From Prolixibacteraceae bacterium (GTDB lineage: Bacteria > Bacteroidota > Bacteroidia > Bacteroidales > Prolixibacteraceae), in contig JANQHI010000033.1 of NCBI GenBank assembly GCA_028282705.1, forward strand, positions 1-64,000: a stretch of 64,000 bases of DNA, in the 5' to 3' direction. The translations under genes and the position numbers were made by a program. Positions 16,062 to 25,782 of this stretch are shown piece after piece (the stretch's first letter is position 1; every line of letters starts with the position of its first letter). Under the pieces are notes generated by a model, which worked only from the letters and a program-made list of their open reading frames with translations, ran no database searches and was not told the DNA's origin.

Positions 16062-17900
16062 ATGAATCATTACAGTTGGTTAAGCACTCTATTTATAATC
16101 ATGTCAATGCTAGCAGCAGATTGTTTTGCTCAGGACTCCCTGGGTGATACTTTGCTTATTGAAGAGGTTGTTGTAAAAGGAATCCCTGTCAGGTCTATCC
16201 ATAATTCCATGCCAATGGCTATTTCCGTTATAAATGCTGAACAAATTGGAGCAAGTAGTGAGTCTTCATTGTTGCCTGTGTTGAGTGGTAGGGTACCTGG
16301 GCTTTTTATTACTGAGCGCGGAATAACAGGGTTTGGGGTGGCAACAGGTTCTGCAGGCCAAATAACAATGAGAGGGGTAGGAGGAAGCCCAACCACAGGT
16401 GTATTGGTTTTGATTGATGGGCACCCACAGTATATGGGTATTTTTGGGCATCCATTGCCTGATGCATATGTAGCATCTGATGTTGAAAGGGTAGAAATTA
16501 TTAGGGGCCCCGCTTCCATATTATATGGTTCAAATGCCATGGGTGGGGTTATTAACATTTTAACGAAATCACAAAAGGAGGAAGGCTTAAAAGGGAATGG
16601 AAGGATTATAGCAGGTGCATACAATACGCAGAAATATATGCTGGCAGGAGGCTACAAAAAGGATAAGTGGTCAGTTTATGCCAGCTTTAACCGTGATGTG
16701 ACAGATGGGCATCGCGAACATTCTGCATTTGATATTTACAATGGGTATGTTAAACTAGGCTACGAGTTAAATAAAAACTTCACAATTACTTCTGATCTTA
16801 GCCTGGCTTCTTTTAGGGCAGAAGACCCGGGCCCTGATACAATTAATGCTTCTCATGGAAAATCAATAGATGTAGATAGAGGGTACTGGTCTTTCTCTTT
16901 TGACAACCAATTTAAAAAGGTGTCAGGATCTTTAAAGCTGTTTCATAATTTTGGAACCCATAAAATCACAGACGGATTTCGTTCATCAGACTTTAATTAT
17001 GGAATAAATTTTTTTGAGTCATTTAAGCTAACTAAAAACACTAGCCTTACTGTTGGGTTTGATTACAATGTATTTGGAGGAAGGGCAGAAAATATTTTAG
17101 CCATGAATGGGAAAGGGGTAGTATTTGCTGATGCTGCTTTAAATGAGCTGGGAATATATGGTTTTATCCAGCAAAAGGTCAACAAAGGTTTAATGGTAAA
17201 TACTGGGCTTAGGTATGTTCAGCATAAAATTTACGGGAGTACATGGGTACCATCTGTTGGGTTTGTTTATCAGTTAAGCAATGATATAACCTGGAAGGGA
17301 TCTTTTTCAAAGGGTTTCAGGAGCCCTACAATGAGAGAGCTTTTTATGTGGCAACATAATGAAGGTTTACAGCCTGAAAGCATTAATAATTATGAAATTG
17401 GGCTTGTTTATAAAGGTTCAAATAACAAATACTTGCTTGAGTTAACTTACTTCTTTTTAAAAGGTGATAACCTTATCACAAATGTGCCGAATTCAGGATA
17501 TCAAAATTCAGGAAAAATTAAGAACCAGGGGGTGGAATTCTCAGCCAAAGCCAATTTGAGCAAAAGTGCAAAAATACAATTAGCTTATAGTTACATAAAT
17601 ATGAAAAATATTGTTTATGCAACACCAGAGCACCAACTATTTGCAGGGGTAGAATATGGTAAGGGGAAATTTGGTTTTAATGCAGATATTCAGCATATTA
17701 CAAACATTGATACAGACCTCGGGCAATCCACATTTTTTGAAAGCTTTACATTGCTAATTACGAAAATTTCTTTTAAACTAATAACCAATGTGGTATTGCA
17801 TGCCAAAGGGGAAAACTTATTAAACCAGGATTATGCAATAAATCGTTATTATTCCATGCCAGGAGCAACATTTCAAGGTGGGATAAATTTTAAGTTTTAA
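16062..17900 (+). CDS. TonB-dependent outer-membrane receptor
   Basis: This 612-residue receptor imports a scarce ligand across the outer membrane using TonB energy. A signal peptide ends at CFAQD. EEVVVKG resembles a TonB box region. The plug domain has ISVINAEQIG, VLVLIDGHPQ and RVEIIRGPASILYGSNAMGGVINI, and the barrel ends in the typical aromatic strand (FQGGINFKF). It lacks the CarboxypepD-like N-terminal domain of SusC proteins, so it is a classical metal-, siderophore- or cobalamin-type receptor. The NikR-like gene 69 bases upstream suggests a metal or metal-complex substrate, but that regulator has lost its nickel site, so nickel itself is doubtful. No SusD partner is present. Confidence 0.92.
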   Translation: MNHYSWLSTLFIIMSMLAADCFAQDSLGDTLLIEEVVVKGIPVRSIHNSMPMAISVINAEQIGASSESSLLPVLSGRVPGLFITERGITGFGVATGSAGQITMRGVGGSPTTGVLVLIDGHPQYMGIFGHPLPDAYVASDVERVEIIRGPASILYGSNAMGGVINILTKSQKEEGLKGNGRIIAGAYNTQKYMLAGGYKKDKWSVYASFNRDVTDGHREHSAFDIYNGYVKLGYELNKNFTITSDLSLASFRAEDPGPDTINASHGKSIDVDRGYWSFSFDNQFKKVSGSLKLFHNFGTHKITDGFRSSDFNYGINFFESFKLTKNTSLTVGFDYNVFGGRAENILAMNGKGVVFADAALNELGIYGFIQQKVNKGLMVNTGLRYVQHKIYGSTWVPSVGFVYQLSNDITWKGSFSKGFRSPTMRELFMWQHNEGLQPESINNYEIGLVYKGSNNKYLLELTYFFLKGDNLITNVPNSGYQNSGKIKNQGVEFSAKANLSKSAKIQLAYSYINMKNIVYATPEHQLFAGVEYGKGKFGFNADIQHITNIDTDLGQSTFFESFTLLITKISFKLITNVVLHAKGENLLNQDYAINRYYSMPGATFQGGINFKF

Positions 17901-18451
17901 AATATATTATGATATAACTAACCAAACGGAATAGTTCTCTTTTGATTTTATTCAAGTAAAACTTGATTTCTAAGCATTTTTTTTTACTTTCGTAAACAGA
18001 AATGGTTCGTTTACCAAACATTTAGTTACAAACAGCAATACAAACATAAATTAACCCAGTTACAAATGAGATAAAAAAGAGAAAGGCTTTGTAACGCTGT
18101 TGCTGTAATATTTTGTTAACAGGGATGTTGGGATATTTGCTTTGCCCTATTGTTTTTGAACGGTTAACAGGATAATTCAAATTATTTTTTCATTAAATAA
18201 AGGATAAAATTATATTAAATCAACAAAAGAGGTTTTACGGCAAAATATTGATTTTATGTTTATTGGGCAGGCGATATTTTTATTATTTTTTTATAAAAAG
18301 TAGTTTTTTTTGCCCGATGATGTAAATATTTGTGAAAAAAGTCATATTTTGTAGTTTCTTAGCAGTGTTAAACAAATAACAAAGGCTTTTTAAGTTCTAA
18401 AATTTTAATAATATAATAAACAAATACAAGTTTAATTTTAATTATGAGGTT
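17901..18451. other. Intergenic region, 551 bases, upstream of the giant HYR protein
   Basis: I see no gene. The stretch is very AT-rich. GTTAACAGG occurs at 18115-18123 and again at 18163-18171, 48 bases apart, and may be a regulator site or chance. The length of the leader before a highly repetitive surface protein is compatible with several promoters, but none is clear enough to mark. Confidence 0.45.
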
Positions 18452-21400
18452 ATGAAAAAACTTTATCTTCTACTTTTTTTAATGTTCACGGTAGGATTTG
18501 CTTTTGGGCAGATAGTCACCTGTCCTGGCGACACAACCGTAAACGCTGATCTGGATGGTACAGGGGATTGTGCCACAGACATCAAACTCTCAGTTGATAC
18601 AAGTGGGTTTGGTGGTATTACCATAACTGCAATTAACTGGACTTCGGCTGCAGGTGATGCATTAGCTGATGGGGATACCCTTGAAGCTGGTGATATCAAT
18701 TTCCCTGTTGGAACCACTCTGGTTACAGTAACGGTTGATACTTTTGGGGGTAGTCCAGATCCTTCTTGTACATTCAATGTAATTGTACAGGATACTGCTT
18801 CCCCTATTGTTTCTGGCCCGAGTTCAGCGGCAGGCACGACGGACGGCCCTACAGTTTGCAGCCACAAGTTCCCTACGGGCGATTTGGCATTGTCGGGCTA
18901 TTCTGACAACTGCGCTGTTGACAGCATTTCCTATGTGGTTACAGGCGCAACGTCAGCTTCTGCGGCAAATGCCATATCTGTTATAGTCGTAGACGCTAGT
19001 GACGTAACGTTCAACACTGGGGTAAGCACGGTCACGTATACTGTAAAAGATGTTAACGGCAACATTGCCACGCATGCATTTAACGTTACGGTCACCGACG
19101 ACGACGCGCCGGTCAACGGGCAGATTTGCGGCGACTATTTGGATGTCTATTTAGATAGCGGCGGCTCGGTATGGATCGACACGGTGCACACGAAAACAGT
19201 GAAGGACAGCGTAGAGGACAACTGTACTGTAGATGATGACCTTACCATCGAGTTTGGTACCACTGCAGTAATTTTCGGCTGTTCGGACATAACAGCTACG
19301 GGCGTTTACCACCAGGTCTTGCTGACGGTAACCGACACGGCAAACAACGATGCTCAATGCTATATCAACGTATCGGTACACGACACCTTGGCGCCAACAA
19401 TGGATTGCATTGACCCAGATACAATTTATATGGACAGCATGGGCACGGTAAGCATTGTTGCAGCAGATATAGATGATGGGACAATGGATAATTGCGCAGT
19501 GGATTCCATGTGGCTGAACATGTACGGTTTTACATGTAAAGATACAGGCGTATTTGATGTTTGGCTATATGCAGACGATGCATCAGATAACGTGGATAGC
19601 TGCATGGTACAGGTAACCGTACTTGATACCATCAAGCCGATGATCTATTGCTCCAACGACACGGTATATTTAGACAGTACAGGCATGGCAACGGTAACCG
19701 TTGCAGGGGTGTTGAATTCCACATGGGAGAACACCTGTTCACCAATTATGGATATCGATACTGTACTATCAGATACATTCTTTTATTGCGGCATGATCAA
19801 CAAGGATTCTGTAATCACAGTCACCTTGACGGACGGTTCGGGGAACCAGGGCACATGCACGCCGACAATTACGGTATTAGACACGTTAAAACCGTTGGTT
19901 TTCTGCGGTCCTAAAGATACCGTATACCTTGATTCAACTGGTATGGCGACAGTAGTTGTAGGGGATATCGTTGATTCTGTATGGGACAACACGGACTGCC
20001 TGCCATTAGCCGATTCTATCCTGTCAGATACCTTCTTTATGTGCGATTTGGTAAACACAGATACTGTTATTTCAGTTAAGGTTAAGGATGTAGGCGGTTT
20101 AGAAAGCGAAGTAGGGTGTACGACAACAATAAGGGTACTTGATACAATCGACCCAATCGTATATTGCCAAACCCATGACACGATATTTATAGACAGCTTT
20201 GGCACGGCAGAGGTATTGCTTTCAGGCATTGTTGATTCGGTATGGGACAACGACAAGTGTTTGCCGCTTGTGGACACTATCCTATCAGACACCTTCTTTT
20301 CGTGTTCACAAGTTAACACCGACACGGTAATAACAGTTACTGTTGAGGATAAGGCAGGGCTGACAAATACTTGCAACGTAACGATGACAGTTTATGATAC
20401 CTTAAGCCCCGAAGTTGTAGTAAAAGACACAACGGTTTACCTTGATTCAAGTGGTTATGCAGTATTAACGACAGCAGACCTGGTGGTTTCTACCTGGGAA
20501 AACTGCTTGCCATTGGACGATACCACGCATACGCATAAAGACACGTTTTCTTGCGATGACCTCGAAGTAACGGTAGGTATTATTAAGGACACCATTACTG
20601 TATTTGACCATGTCGATTCGACAGGGGTGGACATTGCCCAAATAACGGTGATGGACTCTATCCACCCCATAATGGTATGTATCGACGCTTCATTGGCCTT
20701 AGAAGTTGAACTGGATGCAACAACCGGTTTAGTAACTATAGATTCCAATGCCCTGGACGTAGGTACATGGGACAACTGTACTATTGATTCCATGTGGATG
20801 AGCAAAACGGACTTTAACTGCAATGATGTATTGCTAACCGACCAAATGGTTACCATGTATGCCAGGGACAATTCAGGCAATAAGTCAAGCTGTACAAGGA
20901 AAATAACCGTAAATGACGTAACGCCGCCTGTTGCAATTTGTAAAGATACCACAGTATACCTTGATGCAGGGGGCAGCGTAACAATCGATACATCATTTGT
21001 AAATAATGGCAGTTATGACAATAGTGACCCGCTTTGCCCAATAACCCTTGAGATTGACACAGCAACATTCGGCTGTGCAAGCATATTAACAGGGGGGCCG
21101 GTAAATGTAACATTGACGGCAACTGACGTGGCAGGGCATACCCATTCAGATGTATGCCAGGTAACGGTTAAGGATATGGTCAACCCAGAAGTAACGTGTA
21201 TTCCTAAAGATACGTTCTACCTTGACGTTTCAGGCAGCTTAACATTAACCGGCGCAGACCTTGTTAAAACGGCGAGCGACAACTGCACCATCAAGGATAC
21301 TACGCTAAGCAAAACTTCTTTTGGCTGCGGTGATGTAGGGTTGAATTACGATACAGTAATAGTAAGGGACATGAGCCTTAACGCAGATACCTGCGTAGCG

Positions 21401-23644
21401 GAGGTATTTATCATGGATACTATCCCTCCGGCATTAACTTGCCAGGACGATACGGTATATTTAAACAACGCAGGCTCCGCCTTCCTTGACAAGGCAAACG
21501 TTGTTACCGGCGTAAGCGATGCCTGCGGGGTATCAGACACAACAGTTAGCAAAGATACCTATTCTTGCCACGATTTAGGCACAAACAACGTTTTAGTAAC
21601 AGTAACCGATAAGAACACCAACAGCAACACATGCACGGCAATAGTTACGGTGCTAGACACGGTGGACCCATACGTATCATGCAACGACACGGTAGTTTAC
21701 CTTACCGGCAGCACGCAAGGTTCAGGTTCGGCTTCAATTACATGGGCAATGGTAACAGATTCTGTATGGGACAACGATACTTGCAGTGCGTTAACCTACA
21801 TGCTGGGACAGTCGTCGTTTGCTTGTGCCGACACAGGCAAGAACGTAATCGAGGTAACGGTAAAAGATGCCAGCGGCAACTCGTTTACCTGCCAATCTAC
21901 GGTAACGGTAGAAGACAAGCAACCCCCTGTTATCGTGTGCAACGAGATGGACGTAGTGCTATGGGAGAACGGCGAGTACGTATTGACAGGCGACGAAAGG
22001 GAAGCTTTGGTAGCCGGCTCGTGGGACAACTGTACCACGCTTGATTCAGCGGACTTCATATTCGACAACTTCTCGTTCGAGTGCGTAAACGTATTTACCA
22101 CGCAGGCAGTAGTAACAGCCTCCGTATCTGACGCGGCAGGCAACGACACTACGGCATATTGCACGGTAGGGGTATTTGACGAGACCCCCCCGGTTGCAGT
22201 TTGCAGGGATACGTTAGGGGTAGTACTGGATGAGACAGGCAATGCCTTGATCTTCCAAGGCGATATCAACGATGCCGGCGACCGCGAAAGCACGCCAGAA
22301 TGGGCACGTACTTACAACGACTTGGAAGGCGGCAGCTACGATGCATGCGGCATATCCGACATGTCAATCAGCCAGCAAGCATTTAGCTGCGCAGATATCG
22401 GGTTTAACGATGTTACGTTGACAGTATGGGACCCAAGCAGCAATATGGACCAATGCGTGACGGTAGTAGAGGTTATAGACGATATACCTCCGGTACTGGA
22501 CCCAGTTGCAGATATTGGCGTACAAGTAGGCCCAGGCAACTGCACCACTACGTTGGCAACTTACCCTGTAATCAATGCTACAGACGCATGCGAAGTTACT
22601 TATACCCAAATAGCAGGCTTAGGCGCAGCAGGCGCGTTCCCATTAGGTGCAACCACTGAAACCTGGGTAGCTACAGATGCAGGCGGCAATACCGATACAG
22701 TGAGCTTTACAGTAACAGTTACTACGTATAACGATGCACCGGTAATCGATGCTATTGCAGATGTAGCAGTAGACGAAGACCCAGCATTGGTAGTAGTGCC
22801 ATTGTCAGGGATTGGGCCAGGGGTAGATTGCGATGCACAGATGGTAACATCGGTAGCAGCAGTTTCTGACAATGCAGCATTGATAACTGGTATTGCAGTA
22901 GGCTATGTAGCAGGCGAAGCATCAGGCAGCTTGCAGTTGACAGTAGCACCAGGCATGAGCGGCAGCGCAACTATAACAGTAACAGTTATGGACGATGGCG
23001 GCACAGCTAACGGAGGCGTAGATACGACAGTTGAGACGTTCGAAGTGACAGTCAACCCAGTAAACGACGCGCCAGAGCTTGTGAACCCATTGCCAGACGT
23101 AACAGTCAATGCAGGGAAAGAGCTTGAAGTCGCTATCAGCCCTGTTTTAGGGGAAGTATTTGACGACGAAGACGGCGATGCTTTGACGTTGGAGGTAACG
23201 TTGGAAGATGGCAGCGTACTCCCAGGCTGGGGGGTATACTCAGGCGGCGTATTGACCATTACCCCTTTCAGGGCAGACACAGGCGTTTACAACATAAAAG
23301 TTGTGGCAGCCGACCCAAGCGGCGCGGAAGCTACAGATATGTTCAGGCTGGATATCCTTGACTGGCCAACCGGGTATGAGAACTTTGAAAACCTGGTAGG
23401 GGTTAATATGTTCCCTAACCCAGCCGAAGGCATGGTAACGTTGGAAATAAGCGGCAACAAAGATGCGGATGTAGAAGTAGCCGTTATGGATATTACCGGC
23501 AAGGAAGTGTTGAGGCAAAGCTACCTCACTACTGCCGGGGCAATCCAGTTCGACATGGGTAGCCATGTGAGCGGGATGTACTTTGTAAAACTTAATGTTG
23601 ATGGTAACGAAGTGGTCAAAAAACTTGTAATTGACCGCAAGTAA
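18452..23644 (+). CDS. Giant secreted HYR-repeat surface protein with T9SS type A sorting domain (1730 aa)
   Basis: This looks like an adhesin or surface-layer protein. A signal peptide (to FAFGQ) precedes about fifteen repeats of roughly 75-95 residues. Each opens with a D-x-x-x-P-x-x-x-C pattern and a (V/F)YLD-x-x-G strand, passes through a DNC or WDNC centre and closes with C-x-x-x-V-T-V, as in HYR (hyalin) Ig-like domains, with regularly spaced cysteine pairs. Near residues 1400-1560 come two cadherin-like domains beginning NDAPVI and NDAPEL. The last 80 residues (NMFPNPAEGMVTLEISG to KLVIDRK) form a T9SS type A sorting domain. From about base 18820 the codons become much more G+C-rich than in the first 120 codons and the neighbouring genes; 33 of the 60 bases from 22081 are G or C. 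A strong terminator follows. Confidence 0.9.
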   Translation: MKKLYLLLFLMFTVGFAFGQIVTCPGDTTVNADLDGTGDCATDIKLSVDTSGFGGITITAINWTSAAGDALADGDTLEAGDINFPVGTTLVTVTVDTFGGSPDPSCTFNVIVQDTASPIVSGPSSAAGTTDGPTVCSHKFPTGDLALSGYSDNCAVDSISYVVTGATSASAANAISVIVVDASDVTFNTGVSTVTYTVKDVNGNIATHAFNVTVTDDDAPVNGQICGDYLDVYLDSGGSVWIDTVHTKTVKDSVEDNCTVDDDLTIEFGTTAVIFGCSDITATGVYHQVLLTVTDTANNDAQCYINVSVHDTLAPTMDCIDPDTIYMDSMGTVSIVAADIDDGTMDNCAVDSMWLNMYGFTCKDTGVFDVWLYADDASDNVDSCMVQVTVLDTIKPMIYCSNDTVYLDSTGMATVTVAGVLNSTWENTCSPIMDIDTVLSDTFFYCGMINKDSVITVTLTDGSGNQGTCTPTITVLDTLKPLVFCGPKDTVYLDSTGMATVVVGDIVDSVWDNTDCLPLADSILSDTFFMCDLVNTDTVISVKVKDVGGLESEVGCTTTIRVLDTIDPIVYCQTHDTIFIDSFGTAEVLLSGIVDSVWDNDKCLPLVDTILSDTFFSCSQVNTDTVITVTVEDKAGLTNTCNVTMTVYDTLSPEVVVKDTTVYLDSSGYAVLTTADLVVSTWENCLPLDDTTHTHKDTFSCDDLEVTVGIIKDTITVFDHVDSTGVDIAQITVMDSIHPIMVCIDASLALEVELDATTGLVTIDSNALDVGTWDNCTIDSMWMSKTDFNCNDVLLTDQMVTMYARDNSGNKSSCTRKITVNDVTPPVAICKDTTVYLDAGGSVTIDTSFVNNGSYDNSDPLCPITLEIDTATFGCASILTGGPVNVTLTATDVAGHTHSDVCQVTVKDMVNPEVTCIPKDTFYLDVSGSLTLTGADLVKTASDNCTIKDTTLSKTSFGCGDVGLNYDTVIVRDMSLNADTCVAEVFIMDTIPPALTCQDDTVYLNNAGSAFLDKANVVTGVSDACGVSDTTVSKDTYSCHDLGTNNVLVTVTDKNTNSNTCTAIVTVLDTVDPYVSCNDTVVYLTGSTQGSGSASITWAMVTDSVWDNDTCSALTYMLGQSSFACADTGKNVIEVTVKDASGNSFTCQSTVTVEDKQPPVIVCNEMDVVLWENGEYVLTGDEREALVAGSWDNCTTLDSADFIFDNFSFECVNVFTTQAVVTASVSDAAGNDTTAYCTVGVFDETPPVAVCRDTLGVVLDETGNALIFQGDINDAGDRESTPEWARTYNDLEGGSYDACGISDMSISQQAFSCADIGFNDVTLTVWDPSSNMDQCVTVVEVIDDIPPVLDPVADIGVQVGPGNCTTTLATYPVINATDACEVTYTQIAGLGAAGAFPLGATTETWVATDAGGNTDTVSFTVTVTTYNDAPVIDAIADVAVDEDPALVVVPLSGIGPGVDCDAQMVTSVAAVSDNAALITGIAVGYVAGEASGSLQLTVAPGMSGSATITVTVMDDGGTANGGVDTTVETFEVTVNPVNDAPELVNPLPDVTVNAGKELEVAISPVLGEVFDDEDGDALTLEVTLEDGSVLPGWGVYSGGVLTITPFRADTGVYNIKVVAADPSGAEATDMFRLDILDWPTGYENFENLVGVNMFPNPAEGMVTLEISGNKDADVEVAVMDITGKEVLRQSYLTTAGAIQFDMGSHVSGMYFVKLNVDGNEVVKKLVIDRK

Positions 23645-23671
23645 TCATAAGGTAAAGTTTAACCTACATAG

Positions 23672-23707
23672 AAAAGAAGATACCTGTCCAGGTATCTTCT
23701 TTTTTTT
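23672..23707 (+). terminator. Strong intrinsic terminator of the HYR protein gene
   Basis: AAGAAGATACCTG (23674-23686) and CAGGTATCTTCTT (23689-23701) form a perfect stem with a two-base loop, followed by a run of T, starting 28 bases after the stop codon. Confidence 0.92.
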
Positions 23708-23925
23708 GACTTTAATTTTAAAATAAAAGCCTATGTTTTGAGCAGTTATCTCCTTTTAGCTAATCTTTTATCATTGAGTTTTTTTGTTGATGGCTAATCT
23801 TGTAAAGTTTTTATTGCAGTCGTATTTTAGAAATTTAGATATAAAGCAAAACGCAATATACTATACAAAAAAGTTACTATCGTTTTTAATAATGATTTAT
23901 GTAACCATATATAAAAAAAGTATCC

Positions 23926-23966
23926 AAAGAGAACCGTTCCTTTTTTGAGGGAACGGTTCTCTTTTT
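23926..23966 (+). terminator. Orphan terminator-like hairpin
   Basis: AAAGAGAACCGTTCC (23926-23940) pairs perfectly with GGAACGGTTCTCTTT (23949-23963) around an eight-base loop, and T follows. It lies 220 bases after the HYR terminator with no gene between, so it may end a small RNA or an unrecognised short transcript. The A-run upstream could also serve the minus strand. Confidence 0.6.
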
Positions 23967-24059
23967 ACAAGCAAAGGCAAAGTTTACTGAACGTTTTGTT
24001 TATTAGTGCCTTAGTGGCAGGTATTGAGCTATTTGCTTTTAACCATAAAGCCACCAAAA

Positions 24060-24077
24060 CCTGCCTGCACAGGCAGG
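24060..24077. repeat. Dispersed palindrome CCTGCCTG-n2-CAGGCAGG, copy 2
   Basis: The perfect 8-base arms at 24060-24067 and 24070-24077 around CA are the same as those at 9132-9152 and 54445-54465. Confidence 0.7.
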
Positions 24078-24303
24078 CACTAGGAATTATAAAAGGATAA
24101 AGGTTTGACAACCAGGCACAATTAAAATTTCTTAACAGTTACTAAAAAAGGATTAGAAATTATAAACGAAAGATAGTTCTTTATATTTTCAAACTTTACT
24201 TCATCAAAAGGGTTAGAAGCTTAACTACGGCATTTGAGTAAATGGAAACGAAGGATATACCAATATTGCATCTGGCTTTTGCGAGGGAAAAAATCTATAA
24301 AGA

Positions 24304-25653
24304 CTATCGCCCTTGAAGCTCATTTCTGAAAGAGGTCCGGACGCACCTAAAACCAATATATGACTTTGCACTATCTTGATACTCAAAACTTCGGGTAGAA
24401 GTTTGAATAAAATGAGCTATATCTTTCCATGAACCTCCCCTAACTACTTTCCGTTTAAACACGGGAGGGTCATCTGGAGAGGCATTATATTCGATTTCTG
24501 GATTATAGTCATTCATTAAATCATAGGCTGATTCATGGAAGGCAGTATTGGTCCATTCGGCAACATTACCAGCCATATCATATAAACCATAAGGGTTTGG
24601 ATCAAACGAGCCAGTTTTCATGGTAGTTACATTATATGGGCTATCTGCCACATAGTTTCCACGTAGTGGTTTAAAATTGGCTACAAAACAACCTTTTTGG
24701 TTCCTTGTATAATAACTGCCCCATGGGTATAAACAATTAAGTAGCCCACCCCTGGCTGCCATTTCCCACTCAGCTTCACTTGGAAGGCGATAATCGTGAG
24801 GAGCAGCTTCATTTAAACGATTAGGAGCCGAAACAAGAAACCGGGTTCGCCAGTCACAAAACGCTTTGGCTTGTTTCCATGTAATCCCGACAACAGGATA
24901 GTCATCAAAAGAGGTATGAGAAAAATATTTGAGCGTTAAAGGCTCATTATAGGAATAGGTGTAATCCCTAATCCAAACAAGGGTATCGGGATAAATAGGA
25001 GTGGTTTCGTGCATCAAAAAAGATCTCCTGTTTTCAATGGGCAGTTCATTTCCTTCCTGGTCAATGAATGTGCCTGAATACCTTTGGTTTGCAAAATCAT
25101 AGCGATTGGCACGTTTTGCTGCCTGCTTAAAATCAATCCAATAGTAGTCGTAAATAAGTTTACGCTTATCAATGCTTTTTTTAAAATTAAAACGTTCGTT
25201 TTCGGGAATATAAAGTTCTTCTAAGGCATTTTGAAAATCAGGGTCATTCCACTCTATTCGTTCTACCCAGTTAATCTTGGACTCTTCAAGAGGTACACCA
25301 CGTGCAGTTTCAGTAACTAAAAATTCGGCGAATACTTCACCTAATAATTTACGAGCTATTGAATCCCTTACCCAATAAACAAATTGGCGATATTCATTAT
25401 TTGTAATTTCAGTATCATCCATCCAAAAGGCTTCAACTGTTACAATTTTTGAGGGGGTAGATGGTCCGGTAAATTCTTCTTCATTTGGACCAATCCTATA
25501 AGAACCCCTATCTATATAAGCCATACCATATGGAATGGGTTCAAACCATTCCCCCCTTGAACCTGGTGATCCAGGCAAATATACAGTAGGCTTTTTACAA
25601 GAATAAAAAATAATAAAAAGCAAGGATAATATGATTACAGTGTGTCTCTTCAT
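24304..25653 (-). CDS. GldK paralogue (SUMF1/FGE-sulfatase-fold lipoprotein)
   Basis: This 449-residue lipoprotein (lipobox FIIFYSC, Cys19) is closely similar along its length to the GldK encoded at 29269-30609. Shared blocks include FWMDDTEITNNEYRQFV, EELYIPENERF, YPDTLVWIRDYTYSYNEP, YPVVGITWKQAKAFCDWRT, GLYDMAGNVAEWTN and KRKVVRGGSWKDI. GldK forms a periplasmic ring with GldN under the outer membrane in T9SS. The copy sits behind gldN but beyond a terminator at 25735-25760, so it is probably a separate transcription unit. It may be a second ring subunit or a GldJ-like accessory protein; GldJ has the same fold but usually diverges more from GldK. It is not a formylglycine-generating enzyme for the sulfatase at 140. 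Confidence 0.88.
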   Translation of the reverse strand: MKRHTVIILSLLFIIFYSCKKPTVYLPGSPGSRGEWFEPIPYGMAYIDRGSYRIGPNEEEFTGPSTPSKIVTVEAFWMDDTEITNNEYRQFVYWVRDSIARKLLGEVFAEFLVTETARGVPLEESKINWVERIEWNDPDFQNALEELYIPENERFNFKKSIDKRKLIYDYYWIDFKQAAKRANRYDFANQRYSGTFIDQEGNELPIENRRSFLMHETTPIYPDTLVWIRDYTYSYNEPLTLKYFSHTSFDDYPVVGITWKQAKAFCDWRTRFLVSAPNRLNEAAPHDYRLPSEAEWEMAARGGLLNCLYPWGSYYTRNQKGCFVANFKPLRGNYVADSPYNVTTMKTGSFDPNPYGLYDMAGNVAEWTNTAFHESAYDLMNDYNPEIEYNASPDDPPVFKRKVVRGGSWKDIAHFIQTSTRSFEYQDSAKSYIGFRCVRTSFRNELQGR

Positions 25654-25734
25654 CTACATTATTCTGACTTTATATTTCTTGTGTTTAACGAACCAGAAAT
25701 TAAGAAATTGTTTAAATAAAGTTATAGTACTAAA

Positions 25735-25762
25735 AAAGCCTTATGGACTTCCATAAGGCCTT
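25735..25762 (-). terminator. Intrinsic terminator of the porP-gldKLMN operon
   Basis: GCCTTATGGA (25738-25747) and TCCATAAGGC (25750-25759) form a perfect stem. On the minus strand it is followed by six T. It lies 21 bases after gldN and before the GldK paralogue. Confidence 0.85.
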
Positions 25763-25782
25763 AATTTATTTTTCTTAAAAAA

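Larger units (their letters stand above)
23645..24303. other. Intergenic region, 659 bases
   Basis: No protein gene is convincing. It holds the HYR terminator, an orphan terminator-like hairpin at 23926-23966, and the dispersed palindrome at 24060-24077. Around the palindrome, TTAGTGCCTTAGTGGCAGGT (from about 24002) and ACCATAAAGCCACCAAAACC (from about 24042) resemble arms of a longer, decayed inverted repeat, as often seen between Bacteroidota genes. Confidence 0.5.

Noticed and set aside
18783..22600. Repeat array that might be mistaken for a CRISPR or satellite
   Set aside because: The repetition is at protein level (HYR domains of about 80 residues); the nucleotide repeats diverge, and there are no constant direct repeats with spacers.
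18463..23566. Many open frames on both strands within the giant HYR gene
   Set aside because: The G+C-rich repetitive coding sequence opens other frames by chance; none has a start or domain worth reporting.
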